From: an uncultured Eubacteriales bacterium
Lineage (GTDB): Bacteria > Bacillota > Clostridia > Oscillospirales > Oscillospiraceae
Assembly: GCA_900547315.1 (NCBI GenBank)
Contig: URGI01000014.1
Coordinates: 1 to 31,312 of the forward strand
Direction: 5' to 3'
Length of the DNA: 31,312 nt
The position numbers were made by a program, and so were the translations under genes. Below the pieces are notes generated by a model, which worked only from the letters and a program-made list of their open reading frames with translations, made no database searches and was not told where the DNA came from. Below, in pieces: positions 15,387-22,937 of the stretch. Numbering within the stretch: the first letter of the stretch is position 1; each line of letters begins with the position of its first letter.

Positions 15387-16736
15387 ATGGGCAAATATTT
15401 CGGAACAGACGGCTTCCGCGGGGAAGCGAATAAAGACCTGACCGTTGAGCACGCATTCAAGATAGGCCGCTATCTCGGCTGGTTCTACGGCAAGGATCAC
15501 AAGGCAAAGGTCGTCATCGGCAAGGACACCCGACGTTCGAGCTATATGTTCGAATCGGCGCTCTGCGCGGGGCTCACCGCATCCGGAGCGGATGCGTACC
15601 TGCTGCACGTAACGACCACACCCAGCGTCTCCTATGTTGCGCGCGCGGACGATTTTGACTGCGGTATTATGATATCTGCAAGCCATAACCCCTATCACGA
15701 CAACGGCATCAAGCTCCTCAACGGCGAGGGCGAGAAGATGGACGACACCGTGCTTGACGGCATCGAGGCGTATCTGGACAGCGGCGAGGATCTGCCGTAT
15801 GCGACGCTGGACGCCATCGGCCGCACTGTAGATTACGCCGCAGGCCGCAACCGCTACATCGGCTATCTCATCTCTCTGGCGACGCGCTCCTACAAGGGCA
15901 AGAAGGTCGGCCTTGACTGCGCCAACGGCAGCACATGGATGATGGCGAAGAGCGTTTTTGATGCTCTGGGCGCCGACACCTTCGTTATAAATAATCACCC
16001 CGACGGGCTGAACATCAACGTTGACTGCGGCTCCACGCATATCGAGCATCTGCAGAAATACGTTCTCGACAACGGCCTTGACGTCGGCTTTGCCTTTGAC
16101 GGCGACGCGGATCGCTGCCTTGCGGTTGACGAGAAGGGCAATGTCGTCAACGGGGATCACATCCTCTATGTATGCGCAAAGTACATGCAGGAGCGCGGAA
16201 TATTCGGAAACTCCAAGGTCGTGACGACCATTATGTCCAACATGGGGCTTTACAAGGCGCTCGATGCGCTCGGCATCGGCTATGAAAAGACCGCTGTCGG
16301 CGACAAGTACGTCGCAGAGAACATGCGCCAGAACGGGCACCTCATCGGCGGCGAGCAGTCCGGCCATATAATTTTCGGCCGCCTTGCCAACACAGGCGAC
16401 GGCATACTCACCGCCATCAAGGTCATGGAAGCCATGTGCGAGACGAAGCAGCCGCTTTCCGTGCTCGCAAGCGGCATGAAGATGTATCCGCAGAAGCTCA
16501 AGAACGTCGTCGTGACCGACAAGGACGAGACGCTCAACTGCGAAGAGGTCAAGGCTGCTGTGAAGCAGGTAGAGGCGGAGCTTGGCGAGAACGGGCGCGT
16601 CGTCCTGCGCAAGAGCGGCACCGAGCCGCTGCTGCGCGTGATGGTCGAGGCCACGAGCGACGATCTGTGCGAGGAGAAGGTCGATTATATAATCGACGCG
16701 ATGCGTAAGTGTGGAAAGCTGATACGGGTGAAATGA
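15387..16736 (+). CDS. glmM: phosphoglucosamine mutase
   Basis: A 449-residue alpha-D-phosphohexomutase, most like GlmM, which turns glucosamine-6-phosphate into glucosamine-1-phosphate for peptidoglycan precursor synthesis. The opening YFGTDGFRG is typical. The phosphoserine is Ser99 in ISASHNPYHDNGIK, the Mg2+ loop DGDADR is at 238-243, the sugar-binding GGEQSGH at 321-327 and the phosphate-binding RKSGTEPLLRV at 408-418. GGAGG lies 6 nt before ATG. It sits between a NagB-like gene and a hexapeptide-repeat gene, forming an amino-sugar phosphate operon. Confidence 0.92.
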   Translation: MGKYFGTDGFRGEANKDLTVEHAFKIGRYLGWFYGKDHKAKVVIGKDTRRSSYMFESALCAGLTASGADAYLLHVTTTPSVSYVARADDFDCGIMISASHNPYHDNGIKLLNGEGEKMDDTVLDGIEAYLDSGEDLPYATLDAIGRTVDYAAGRNRYIGYLISLATRSYKGKKVGLDCANGSTWMMAKSVFDALGADTFVINNHPDGLNINVDCGSTHIEHLQKYVLDNGLDVGFAFDGDADRCLAVDEKGNVVNGDHILYVCAKYMQERGIFGNSKVVTTIMSNMGLYKALDALGIGYEKTAVGDKYVAENMRQNGHLIGGEQSGHIIFGRLANTGDGILTAIKVMEAMCETKQPLSVLASGMKMYPQKLKNVVVTDKDETLNCEEVKAAVKQVEAELGENGRVVLRKSGTEPLLRVMVEATSDDLCEEKVDYIIDAMRKCGKLIRVK

Positions 16737-16737
16737 T

Positions 16738-17397
16738 ATGTATGAGATAAAGGAACTGCTTGACCTTGACAAGACCATCGCTGCGAAGCTGTTCGAAGGC
16801 AAAACCTATCCGTGGGAGGCGCTGGATGGCATAAAGAGCTTCATTCTGGAGCTTGGCGAGACCCTGAGCGCGGACGAATATGACCATCCGGAGGAGGGCG
16901 TCTGGATAGCGAAGGACGCGAAGATATTCCCCTCGGCGTACATCGGCGCACCCTGCATCATAGACCACAGCGCAGAGGTTCGTCATTGCGCGTTTATCCG
17001 CGGCAGCGCCATAGTCGGCAAAAACGCCGTCGTCGGCAACTCCACAGAGCTGAAAAACGTCGTGCTGTTTGATAACGTGCAGGTGCCGCATTATAACTAT
17101 GTCGGCGACTCCATCCTCGGCTATAAGGCGCACATGGGCGCGGGCTCGATAACCAGCAACGTGAAGAGCGACAAGACGCTCGTGACAGTGCACATCCCCG
17201 ATGCGCCCATTGAAACGGGACGCAAGAAGTTCGGCGCGATACTCGGCGATAACGTTGAGGTCGGCTGCAACAGCGTTCTCAATCCTGGAACGGTCGTTGG
17301 CCGCTGCTCGAATATATATCCTGTATCCTGCGTCCGCGGCGTCGTACCGGCGAACAGCATATATAAAGCGAAAGGCAATATAGTCGCTAAAAAGTAA
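16738..17397 (+). CDS. left-handed beta-helix protein, GlmU C-terminal-like
   Basis: A 219-residue hexapeptide-repeat protein. Repeats of the I/V-G-x-x type begin near residue 60 (AKIFPSAYIG, AEVRHCAFIRG) and run to the end. GAGSITSNVKSDK and NVEVGCNSVLNPGTVVGRCSNIYP resemble the acetyltransferase half of GlmU and UDP-GlcNAc pyrophosphorylase-related proteins. No N-terminal nucleotidyltransferase domain is present. The ATG lies one base after the glmM stop codon, so translation is probably coupled. An acyl or acetyl transfer to glucosamine-1-phosphate is plausible from context but not proven. Confidence 0.75.
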   Translation: MYEIKELLDLDKTIAAKLFEGKTYPWEALDGIKSFILELGETLSADEYDHPEEGVWIAKDAKIFPSAYIGAPCIIDHSAEVRHCAFIRGSAIVGKNAVVGNSTELKNVVLFDNVQVPHYNYVGDSILGYKAHMGAGSITSNVKSDKTLVTVHIPDAPIETGRKKFGAILGDNVEVGCNSVLNPGTVVGRCSNIYPVSCVRGVVPANSIYKAKGNIVAKK

Positions 17398-17400
17398 AGA

Positions 17401-17437
17401 AAACAGCATGGAGAACGAAGCTCCATGCTGTTTTTAT
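17401..17437. terminator. bidirectional terminator
   Basis: Perfect arms AAACAGCATGGAG (17401-17413) and CTCCATGCTGTTT (17421-17433), loop AACGAAG, followed by T-rich DNA on the plus strand and TTTTCTTTAC on the minus strand. It ends both the hexosamine operon and the convergent YbaK-containing operon. Confidence 0.92.
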
Positions 17438-17446
17438 ATATTTTTG

Positions 17447-17917
17447 TTATTCCGGAAGCTTGCAGACGTCTATCCATTCAAGTGCGTTTGAATATTTGAA
17501 CAGCTCGTCCAGATTCAGCTCTATCGCGCTGTTTGCGCTGCCGACGGCGGGGAACACCGTCTCAAAGCGCTTGAGGCTCACATCCAGATAAACCGGAATA
17601 CCGTCGTTTATCCCGAACGGGCACACGCCTCCGACCGGATGGCCGACCAGCTCCAGCACCTCGTCTGCCGAGAGCATCTTGGCCTTGAAGTGGAATTTAT
17701 CCTTGAATTTGTGGTTGTCTATGCGTGCATCACCGGCTGCGAGAATGAGCATGCAGCCGTTTTCCGTTTTGAATGACAGCGTCTTGGCTATCCTTGCGCC
17801 GTCAACGCCAAGCGCGAGCGCGGCGAGTTCAACTGTTGCCGAGGACACGGTGAATTCCTGAACGCGATCCTCCATGCCCAATGCGCGAAAATACGCGCGT
17901 CCTTTTTCTATTGACAT
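17447..17917 (-). CDS. YbaK/EbsC-type aminoacyl-tRNA deacylase
   Basis: A 156-residue protein of the YbaK/ProRS-associated (INS-like) family, which clears mischarged tRNA such as Cys-tRNA(Pro). Family features are AKTLSFKTENG, the HKFKDKF basic stretch and GHPVGGVCPFGI. Length is normal. GGAG lies 8 nt before ATG. The gene starts 27 nt after the TPM-domain gene and is probably the last gene of that operon, ending at the shared terminator. Which mischarged tRNA it hydrolyses cannot be read from sequence. Confidence 0.88.
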   Translation of the reverse strand: MSIEKGRAYFRALGMEDRVQEFTVSSATVELAALALGVDGARIAKTLSFKTENGCMLILAAGDARIDNHKFKDKFHFKAKMLSADEVLELVGHPVGGVCPFGINDGIPVYLDVSLKRFETVFPAVGSANSAIELNLDELFKYSNALEWIDVCKLPE

Positions 17918-17944
17918 TTCTGTATCTCCAAATATTTTAAATGC

Positions 17945-18862
17945 TTATCTTCTGCCGCCGCCACCGCCGGAGAATCCTCCTCCGCCGCGACCGCTGCCTC
18001 CACCGAATCCACCGCCGAAGCCGCCACCGCGTCCTCCGCCGCCAAATCCTCCGAAACCACCGCCGCCACGGCCGCTTCCACCGCCGAAGCCACCACCGCC
18101 GCGCGGCGGCCAGTGATCGTCGTCATCCCAGCCGTGCCCGCGGGACATGTTGTTGAACAGACACAGCCACGGCAGCCATGATGAGCCGCCGCCACCGCCG
18201 CGCCGCCTGAAGGGATTAAACAGGCAGAATATCACAAGCAGGATTATAAGCGTCCGCAGTCCGCTGCCTGAGTTTCCTCTGTATGACTGACCATTGTTAT
18301 AGCCGTTGTTGTAATTATTGTTGTAGCTTCCGCCGCTGCTGTAATTATTTCCGGCCTGCTCGACCTTACTGCCGTAGTTGTTGTCATACCATGACAGCAG
18401 GGCGTTGAACAGGGAATTGACCGCGTCGTCATACTTGCCGTCGTCAAAATCTTCCCAGAAGAACTTGTCGAGCATATTGTTCACGGAGTCGCTGGAAAGC
18501 ACGGAGTTCAGCCCAAGCCCGTAGGCAAGCCATGCCTTGTTTTCCTGTACCGCGAGCAGCAGGAGCATACCGTTATTGTACTCCGACGAGCCGACGCCCC
18601 ACGAGTTGAACAGCTCGTAGGCGTAGTCGTCGCAGTACATGCCGTCAAGATAATCCACCGTGACGACGACTATCTGCGCGCCATTGCACTGCTGTTCGAG
18701 CGCGCCGTTATAGTCGCATATGCGCTGCTCGGTATCAGCAGAGAGGACATTTGCATAGTCGGCAACATAGAAGCTGTCGCTTTTATCGACCACGGCGTAG
18801 GCGCTGACACCAAGTGAAAGCATGAGGACAAGCGCCGTGAGAAATGCAAAAATTTTTTTCAT
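17945..18862 (-). CDS. TPM-domain membrane protein with glycine-rich tail (YgcG-like)
   Basis: A 305-residue exported membrane protein. Signal peptide at 1-23; TPM domain about 30-160 with FYVADYANVLS, a QIVVVTVDYLDG strand and GNGM-like NNGMLLLLAV; Asn/Tyr/Gly-rich linker 170-200; one membrane helix about 204-220; then a cytoplasmic tail with Trp/Asp cluster and long Gly/Phe/Arg runs (226-305). TPM proteins typically occur with LemA proteins, as here. AAGGA precedes ATG at 7-nt spacing. Possible roles include membrane-complex assembly or repair; function not established. The tail is low complexity, so length may vary among strains. Confidence 0.82.
   Translation of the reverse strand: MKKIFAFLTALVLMLSLGVSAYAVVDKSDSFYVADYANVLSADTEQRICDYNGALEQQCNGAQIVVVTVDYLDGMYCDDYAYELFNSWGVGSSEYNNGMLLLLAVQENKAWLAYGLGLNSVLSSDSVNNMLDKFFWEDFDDGKYDDAVNSLFNALLSWYDNNYGSKVEQAGNNYSSGGSYNNNYNNGYNNGQSYRGNSGSGLRTLIILLVIFCLFNPFRRRGGGGGSSWLPWLCLFNNMSRGHGWDDDDHWPPRGGGGFGGGSGRGGGGFGGFGGGGRGGGFGGGFGGGSGRGGGGFSGGGGGRR
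17950..18215. repeat. low-complexity Gly-codon repeat DNA
   Basis: Dense CCGCC/CCACC tracts (GGN glycine codons on the minus strand) encode the TPM protein's GGGGFGGG-type tail. Such DNA is prone to slippage and to assembly collapse. The frame stays open throughout. Confidence 0.8.
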
Positions 18863-18879
18863 CGATCAATCCTTATTAA

Positions 18880-19449
18880 TCAGGCTCTGGCAAACAGCTC
18901 CGGCGCGTCCACACCGGCGAGCTTTGCAAGGATGGAGCCGGGGAAGCGGTCAAGGTAGCTGCGCTTGAACTGCTGCACGGAATCGTTATACCCTGCGCTG
19001 CCGATAACCTCGGAAGCGCTGCTCACCGTTGAGAAATACTGTTCGGTACCGGATGCATCCCGCTCCGAAAGCTGAACTGACGCAAGCTCCAGCTTCAGGG
19101 CTTCTATGCAGTCGAGCAGATCTCTGTACTTCGCATAGACCGCTGTATACGTGCCCGTGCGCTGGCTGAGCATATCCTTGAGGTCGGCGGAATACTGCCT
19201 GAGCGCGACGACGTCAACATCGTAGGAGGCGACGACAGAGGCCAGACCGTCCGCTGCGCCGCAGATATTGTTGAGTTGATCCGAGATGGCGGGGTGCTTG
19301 TACCCGTCATAGGTCACGCCCTTATAGAAGCCGTCGCTCACACCGTCGGCCTCGCGGCCGAGCTTAACATTCGTGGACAGCAGCGTCGACGCTATCACGA
19401 TGAGAACACACAGCAGCACCGCAACAGCACGGTTTTTAAAAATCTTCAT
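18880..19449 (-). CDS. LemA-family protein
   Basis: A 189-residue protein with one N-terminal membrane anchor (about 7-25) and a helical extracytoplasmic domain. The C-terminal GYNDSVQQFKRSYLDRFPGSILAKLAG matches the LemA signature, with YN, a conserved FP and a LAG end. The N-terminal part is less typical. GGGAG lies 6 nt before ATG. It sits between TelA and the TPM protein; LemA and TPM proteins often co-occur. The biochemical function of the family is unknown. Confidence 0.75.
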   Translation of the reverse strand: MKIFKNRAVAVLLCVLIVIASTLLSTNVKLGREADGVSDGFYKGVTYDGYKHPAISDQLNNICGAADGLASVVASYDVDVVALRQYSADLKDMLSQRTGTYTAVYAKYRDLLDCIEALKLELASVQLSERDASGTEQYFSTVSSASEVIGSAGYNDSVQQFKRSYLDRFPGSILAKLAGVDAPELFARA

Positions 19450-19466
19450 AGTCCGCTCCCGATATA

Positions 19467-20618
19467 TCAGCCGCGCATGTCAAGCAGCTTCTGCTTCAGC
19501 TCGCCCTCGATGCGGCCAAGCTCTTCCTCGGCCTGCATACGCTTTGCGCGCCCGTCGTCCTGAATCTGGCGCACCTCGTCGAGCGTGGAGATAAGCTCCT
19601 GATTGGTCTTTTTCAGAGTTTCAATATCGACTATGCCGCGCTCGGTCTCCTTGGCGATGGCGACGCTGCCCTGATGCAGCGCCTGTGCGTTCTTAGTGAG
19701 GAGCTGATTCGTCACGTCCGTCACCTCGCGCTGCGCCTTCATGGCCTGATCGGAGTGATACAGCGACAGCGCGAGCACCATCTGGCTCTTCCAGAGGGGG
19801 ATAGTGTTGACGATGGAGGAGCGGATCTTCTCTGCCATCAGGCTGTCGTTATTCTGGATCATGCGTATCTGCGGGGACATCTGGATGGATATCGTGCGGG
19901 TAAGCTCAAGGTCATGTATCTTCTTCTCGAAGCGGCCTATCATGTTGGCAAAGTCGTTTGCGGCCTGCGCATCCTCGGGAAGACCGGATTCCTGCGCCTT
20001 CTGCTGATACTTCGGCAGCTCTTCATTGCGGAGCTGCTCTATCTTCAGCTTGCCCGCAATGATATACATGGTCAGTTCCTTCATGTATTCGAGATTCCTC
20101 TCATACATCTTGTCCATCATGCTGATGTCCTTCATCAGGACGACCTCATGCTTTTCAAGGGACTCAACTATCTTGTCGACGTTGACCTCTGCCTTGTCAT
20201 ACTGCGCCTTGAGCGACGCGATATTCTGTGTGGCCTTTTTGAACAGACCGAGGAAGCCTTTCTTCTCCTCGGGGTCAAAGTTCAGCCCCTGCAGCTCAAC
20301 GACCAGATCGCCCAGCATGCCGCCGACCTCGCCCAGATCCTTCGTGCGGACGCTGTTCAGCGCGGCCTCGGAGAATTCGGAAATGTTCTTCTGCGCGTTG
20401 GAGCCGTAATTCATGACCTGCTCGGTGTTCAGAACGTCGATCTTTTCCGCAAAGGCCTTGACCGCGGCCTGCTCGGCGGGGGAGAGCTTCTCCAGCTCCG
20501 GACGTTCTATGGGGATATCCTTCTTCACTTCCTCTTCGGCCGGTGCGGCGGCCTCCGCCACGGCTTCCGCGGTAGGCTCAAGGGTAAGAGTGGGAATATA
20601 GCTTTTCTCTTCGTTCAT
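19467..20618 (-). CDS. TelA/KlaA toxic-anion-resistance family protein
   Basis: A 383-residue cytoplasmic, mostly coiled-coil protein of the TelA family, linked in other bacteria to resistance to tellurite and to cell-wall-active compounds. An Ala/Glu/Pro-rich start (1-45) is followed by helical blocks with KKGFLGLFKKA, the repeated DLELTRTISIQMSPQIRMIQ core and a KSQMVLALSL segment. AAAGGA precedes ATG. It follows the XpaC gene directly; XpaC and TelA are neighbours in many Firmicutes. The mechanism is unknown. Confidence 0.9.
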   Translation of the reverse strand: MNEEKSYIPTLTLEPTAEAVAEAAAPAEEEVKKDIPIERPELEKLSPAEQAAVKAFAEKIDVLNTEQVMNYGSNAQKNISEFSEAALNSVRTKDLGEVGGMLGDLVVELQGLNFDPEEKKGFLGLFKKATQNIASLKAQYDKAEVNVDKIVESLEKHEVVLMKDISMMDKMYERNLEYMKELTMYIIAGKLKIEQLRNEELPKYQQKAQESGLPEDAQAANDFANMIGRFEKKIHDLELTRTISIQMSPQIRMIQNNDSLMAEKIRSSIVNTIPLWKSQMVLALSLYHSDQAMKAQREVTDVTNQLLTKNAQALHQGSVAIAKETERGIVDIETLKKTNQELISTLDEVRQIQDDGRAKRMQAEEELGRIEGELKQKLLDMRG

Positions 20619-20644
20619 GTTATTCTGTCCTTTCCTGATGTATA

Positions 20645-21334
20645 TCAGATATCAAAATCCTTGCCGCCTGCGAGACCTTCTCTGGCGAGCATCTTGTTCA
20701 TAACGTCTATATCTGTCTCAATGTCCAGCGCTTGATTTGCAAACAGCGAGTCGAGCAGGTTTTTGTACGCCTCTATCGCCGTGTCGAGCATTTCGGTTAT
20801 GCTCTTCATTGTTTTGTCCAGATTCTCGCCCTGAATCCCCTGCGCGCTCATACGGTCGTACGCGTTCAGGAGCTTGATCGTCGTCGGGATATAGTAGCTC
20901 TGGAACTTCTTGATCTGCGGGATATCCGAGGGATCGGCGATCGCGTCCTGCGTGATCTTATCCGTGATGCGCATAATCTCGTTTATCTTCTGCCTGATCT
21001 CCGGATCCTTTATGGACATGTACAGCCGCCCCATTTCGCTGAGCGCGCGGTTGCCCTCTTCGATTATGGGGTCGATCTCCGGCCCGTAGCTCTTCTTGGC
21101 GGGGGCGGCCTGCGCGGACTTGGCCTTCTCCGTCTCTTCCGCCGCCGCGGTCTCGTTTGCCGCTTTCTTGCCTGCTCTGCGGCCTGCAAGATACGCGCCC
21201 GCGCCTGCTATGACCACAGCCGCGATCAGCCAGCCGAGCTTGAATACCGGCGTGACCGTGCACATGATGAGCCACAGTATGGCGAAGGTATATATCGGTG
21301 CTGTGGACCGCTGCTTTTTCTTTCTTCTGGACAT
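20645..21334 (-). CDS. XpaC-family membrane protein
   Basis: A 229-residue protein with a basic start (SRRKKKQR), two close membrane helices (about 13-30 and 33-50), an Ala/Glu/Lys linker and a long helical cytoplasmic part. It resembles XpaC ('5-bromo-4-chloroindolyl phosphate hydrolysis' proteins); that name comes from an indirect plate phenotype and does not prove phosphatase activity. GAGGAG lies 7 nt before ATG. It leads the XpaC-TelA-LemA-TPM-YbaK operon from a good promoter. Confidence 0.82.
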   Translation of the reverse strand: MSRRKKKQRSTAPIYTFAILWLIMCTVTPVFKLGWLIAAVVIAGAGAYLAGRRAGKKAANETAAAEETEKAKSAQAAPAKKSYGPEIDPIIEEGNRALSEMGRLYMSIKDPEIRQKINEIMRITDKITQDAIADPSDIPQIKKFQSYYIPTTIKLLNAYDRMSAQGIQGENLDKTMKSITEMLDTAIEAYKNLLDSLFANQALDIETDIDVMNKMLAREGLAGGKDFDI

Positions 21335-21366
21335 GTGGGCACTCCTCGCTACTATAATATCAGTTT

Positions 21367-21395
21367 ATTTTATATCGAAATATTGTTTCAGTCAA
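21367..21395 (-). promoter_or_regulatory. promoter of the XpaC-TelA operon
   Basis: On the minus strand, TTGACT (21390-21395), 17-bp spacer, TAAAAT (21367-21372). Its -35 lies only five bases from the -35 of the divergent rpe promoter. Confidence 0.7.
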
Positions 21396-21400
21396 GAGTA

Positions 21401-21430
21401 TTGCAAAATACATATGCGTTGTAGTATAAT
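21401..21430 (+). promoter_or_regulatory. promoter of the rpe operon
   Basis: TTGCAA (21401-21406), 18-bp spacer, TATAAT (21425-21430). The leader is about 60 nt, with AAGGAG 8 nt before the rpe ATG. Confidence 0.65.
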
Positions 21431-21498
21431 ATAAATTGTATTTATAGTGCTTTTTGGAATCCCGCGTTATAAGGTTTATCTCAAAAGGAGAACTTAAA

Positions 21499-22152
21499 AT
21501 GATAAAAATAGCGCCCTCCATTCTCTCCGCCGATTTTGCGAAGCTCGGCGCCGAGGTCGATGAGATCTGCGCGGCAGGTGCGGATTACGTGCATTTTGAC
21601 GTTATGGACGGAATTTTCGTTCCCAATATATCCATTGGCGTACCTGTTCTGAAGTCACTCAGGAAGGCGACGGACATGTTCATCGACGTGCACCTTATGA
21701 TAGACCGCCCCGTCAGATATGTGGAGCAGTTCTGCAAGGCGGGCGCCGATCTCGTGAACTTCCATGTCGAGGCTGACACGGAGGAGAACATCGTCAAGGC
21801 CATTGATATTGCAAAGTCGCTCGGCAAAAAAACGGGCGTCACGCTCAAGCCCAGAACTCCCGCGGAAGCGGTGAAGCCGTACATCGGTATGGTCGATCTT
21901 GTGCTCATCATGACGGTAGAGCCGGGCTTCGGCGGACAGAGCTTCATGCACGACCAGCTGCCGAAGATAGCGGCAGTGCGGAAAATGCTTGACGAAGCGA
22001 AGCTCCCGTGCGAGCTTGAGGTTGACGGCGGCATCGATATGAACACCGCCGCGCTTGCAAAAGCTGCCGGGGTGAACGTCCTTGTAGCGGGCAGCGCCGT
22101 ATTCGGCAAGAGCGACCGCGCGGACGCGATAAAGGCCATACGCGAGGCCTGA
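21499..22152 (+). CDS. rpe: ribulose-phosphate 3-epimerase
   Basis: A 217-residue TIM-barrel enzyme of the pentose phosphate pathway that interconverts ribulose-5-phosphate and xylulose-5-phosphate. Expected residues are present: Ser8 in APSILSAD, His32 and Asp34 in HFDVMDG, His65 in DVHLMI, Asp176 in VDGGI, and the phosphate-binding GFGGQ. A longer frame begins 45 nt upstream, but AAGGAG at 8-nt spacing sets the chosen ATG. It is 48 nt before recR and probably co-transcribed with it. Confidence 0.96.
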   Translation: MIKIAPSILSADFAKLGAEVDEICAAGADYVHFDVMDGIFVPNISIGVPVLKSLRKATDMFIDVHLMIDRPVRYVEQFCKAGADLVNFHVEADTEENIVKAIDIAKSLGKKTGVTLKPRTPAEAVKPYIGMVDLVLIMTVEPGFGGQSFMHDQLPKIAAVRKMLDEAKLPCELEVDGGIDMNTAALAKAAGVNVLVAGSAVFGKSDRADAIKAIREA

Positions 22153-22167
22153 CCCATCATTTCCATT

Positions 22168-22186
22168 GCCGCATATACCCTGCGGC
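22168..22186 (+). other. small hairpin between rpe and recR
   Basis: GCCGCA (22168-22173) and TGCGGC (22181-22186) form a 6-bp stem ending a few bases before the recR ribosome site GGAG. There is no T-run, so it is not a terminator; it may tune recR translation or do nothing. Confidence 0.3.
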
Positions 22187-22200
22187 GGAACGGAGAAAAA

Positions 22201-22800
22201 ATGTCCTTCTTTCCAGCATCTCTTGAAAACCTTATCGATAAGTTTGCGTCCCTTCCCGGCATAGGCCGGAAGAGTGCGCAGCGGCTCGCGTTCCATGTGC
22301 TCTCTCTGCCTGAGAGCGAGGCGAATGCCTTTGCCGCAGCCATTATGGACGCGAAGAAAAGCGTGCATTGCTGCCGCATATGCCAGAACCTCACCGAGGG
22401 CGACATATGCTCCATATGCGCGAGCGACCGCCGCGACAAGGGGACTATCTGCGTCGTGTCGGAGCCGAGAGACGTTCTGTCGATAGAGCGCGGCAGGGAA
22501 TATAACGGGACATATCACGTGCTGCACGGCGTCCTGTCGCCGATGAATCATGTGGGGCCGGATGATATCCGCATAAAGGAGCTTCTTCAGCGCGTCGCGG
22601 ACGAGGAGGTCGAGGAGGTCATTATGGCCACTAATCCCGACACCGAGGGCGAAGCGACGGCAATGTACATTTCCCGTCTGCTCAAGCCTTTCAGTATAAA
22701 GGTGACGCGGCTTGCATACGGCATTCCCGTCGGTTCAAACCTCGAGTTTGCGGACGACGCAACGCTCAACCGCGCCATAGAAGGGCGCACCGAGATGTGA
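22201..22800 (+). CDS. recR: recombination mediator RecR
   Basis: A 199-residue DNA repair protein that works with RecF and RecO to load RecA at gaps. A helix-hairpin-helix (LPGIGRKSAQRLAFH) at 18-32 is followed by a Cys4 zinc finger (Cys58, Cys61, Cys70, Cys73) and a Toprim domain (about 81-176) with VVSEPRD and ATNPDTEGEATA. The C-terminal LAYGIPVGSNLEFADDATL block is complete. Length matches the family. GGAG lies 5 nt before ATG. Confidence 0.97.
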   Translation: MSFFPASLENLIDKFASLPGIGRKSAQRLAFHVLSLPESEANAFAAAIMDAKKSVHCCRICQNLTEGDICSICASDRRDKGTICVVSEPRDVLSIERGREYNGTYHVLHGVLSPMNHVGPDDIRIKELLQRVADEEVEEVIMATNPDTEGEATAMYISRLLKPFSIKVTRLAYGIPVGSNLEFADDATLNRAIEGRTEM

Positions 22801-22802
22801 GA

Positions 22803-22818
22803 CGCCGGATCGCCGGCG
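22803..22818 (+). other. GC hairpin after recR, weak terminator candidate
   Basis: CGCCGG (22803-22808), loop ATCG, CCGGCG (22813-22818), starting two bases past the recR stop codon. There is no T-run, so termination would be weak or factor dependent. Confidence 0.3.
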
Positions 22819-22839
22819 GCGGGTTAATCCACATTACAT

Positions 22840-22868
22840 TTGGGCAATATTAAACCGGAGCATATACA
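22840..22868 (+). promoter_or_regulatory. possible promoter of the RNase J operon
   Basis: TTGGGC (22840-22845), 17-bp spacer, TATACA (22863-22868). The leader would be about 60 nt. A perfect TTGACA lies further down but has no matching -10. Confidence 0.35.
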
Positions 22869-22937
22869 TACAATGCCGGAGGCTCGATAAATTCAGCCGC
22901 GGTAAATTCTTGACAGATTGGAGAAATTAAAGAAAAG

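Noticed and set aside
15330..16802. 490-codon open frame antisense to glmM
   Set aside because: glmM on the other strand is complete with all catalytic motifs; the antisense frame shows no family features.
17945..18215. CRISPR-like or tandem repeat array
   Set aside because: The repetition comes from glycine codons inside an open TPM gene, with no fixed repeat-spacer pattern.
22911..22916. perfect TTGACA before RNase J
   Set aside because: No -10 element follows at 16-18 bp, and the start codon would fall inside the promoter.
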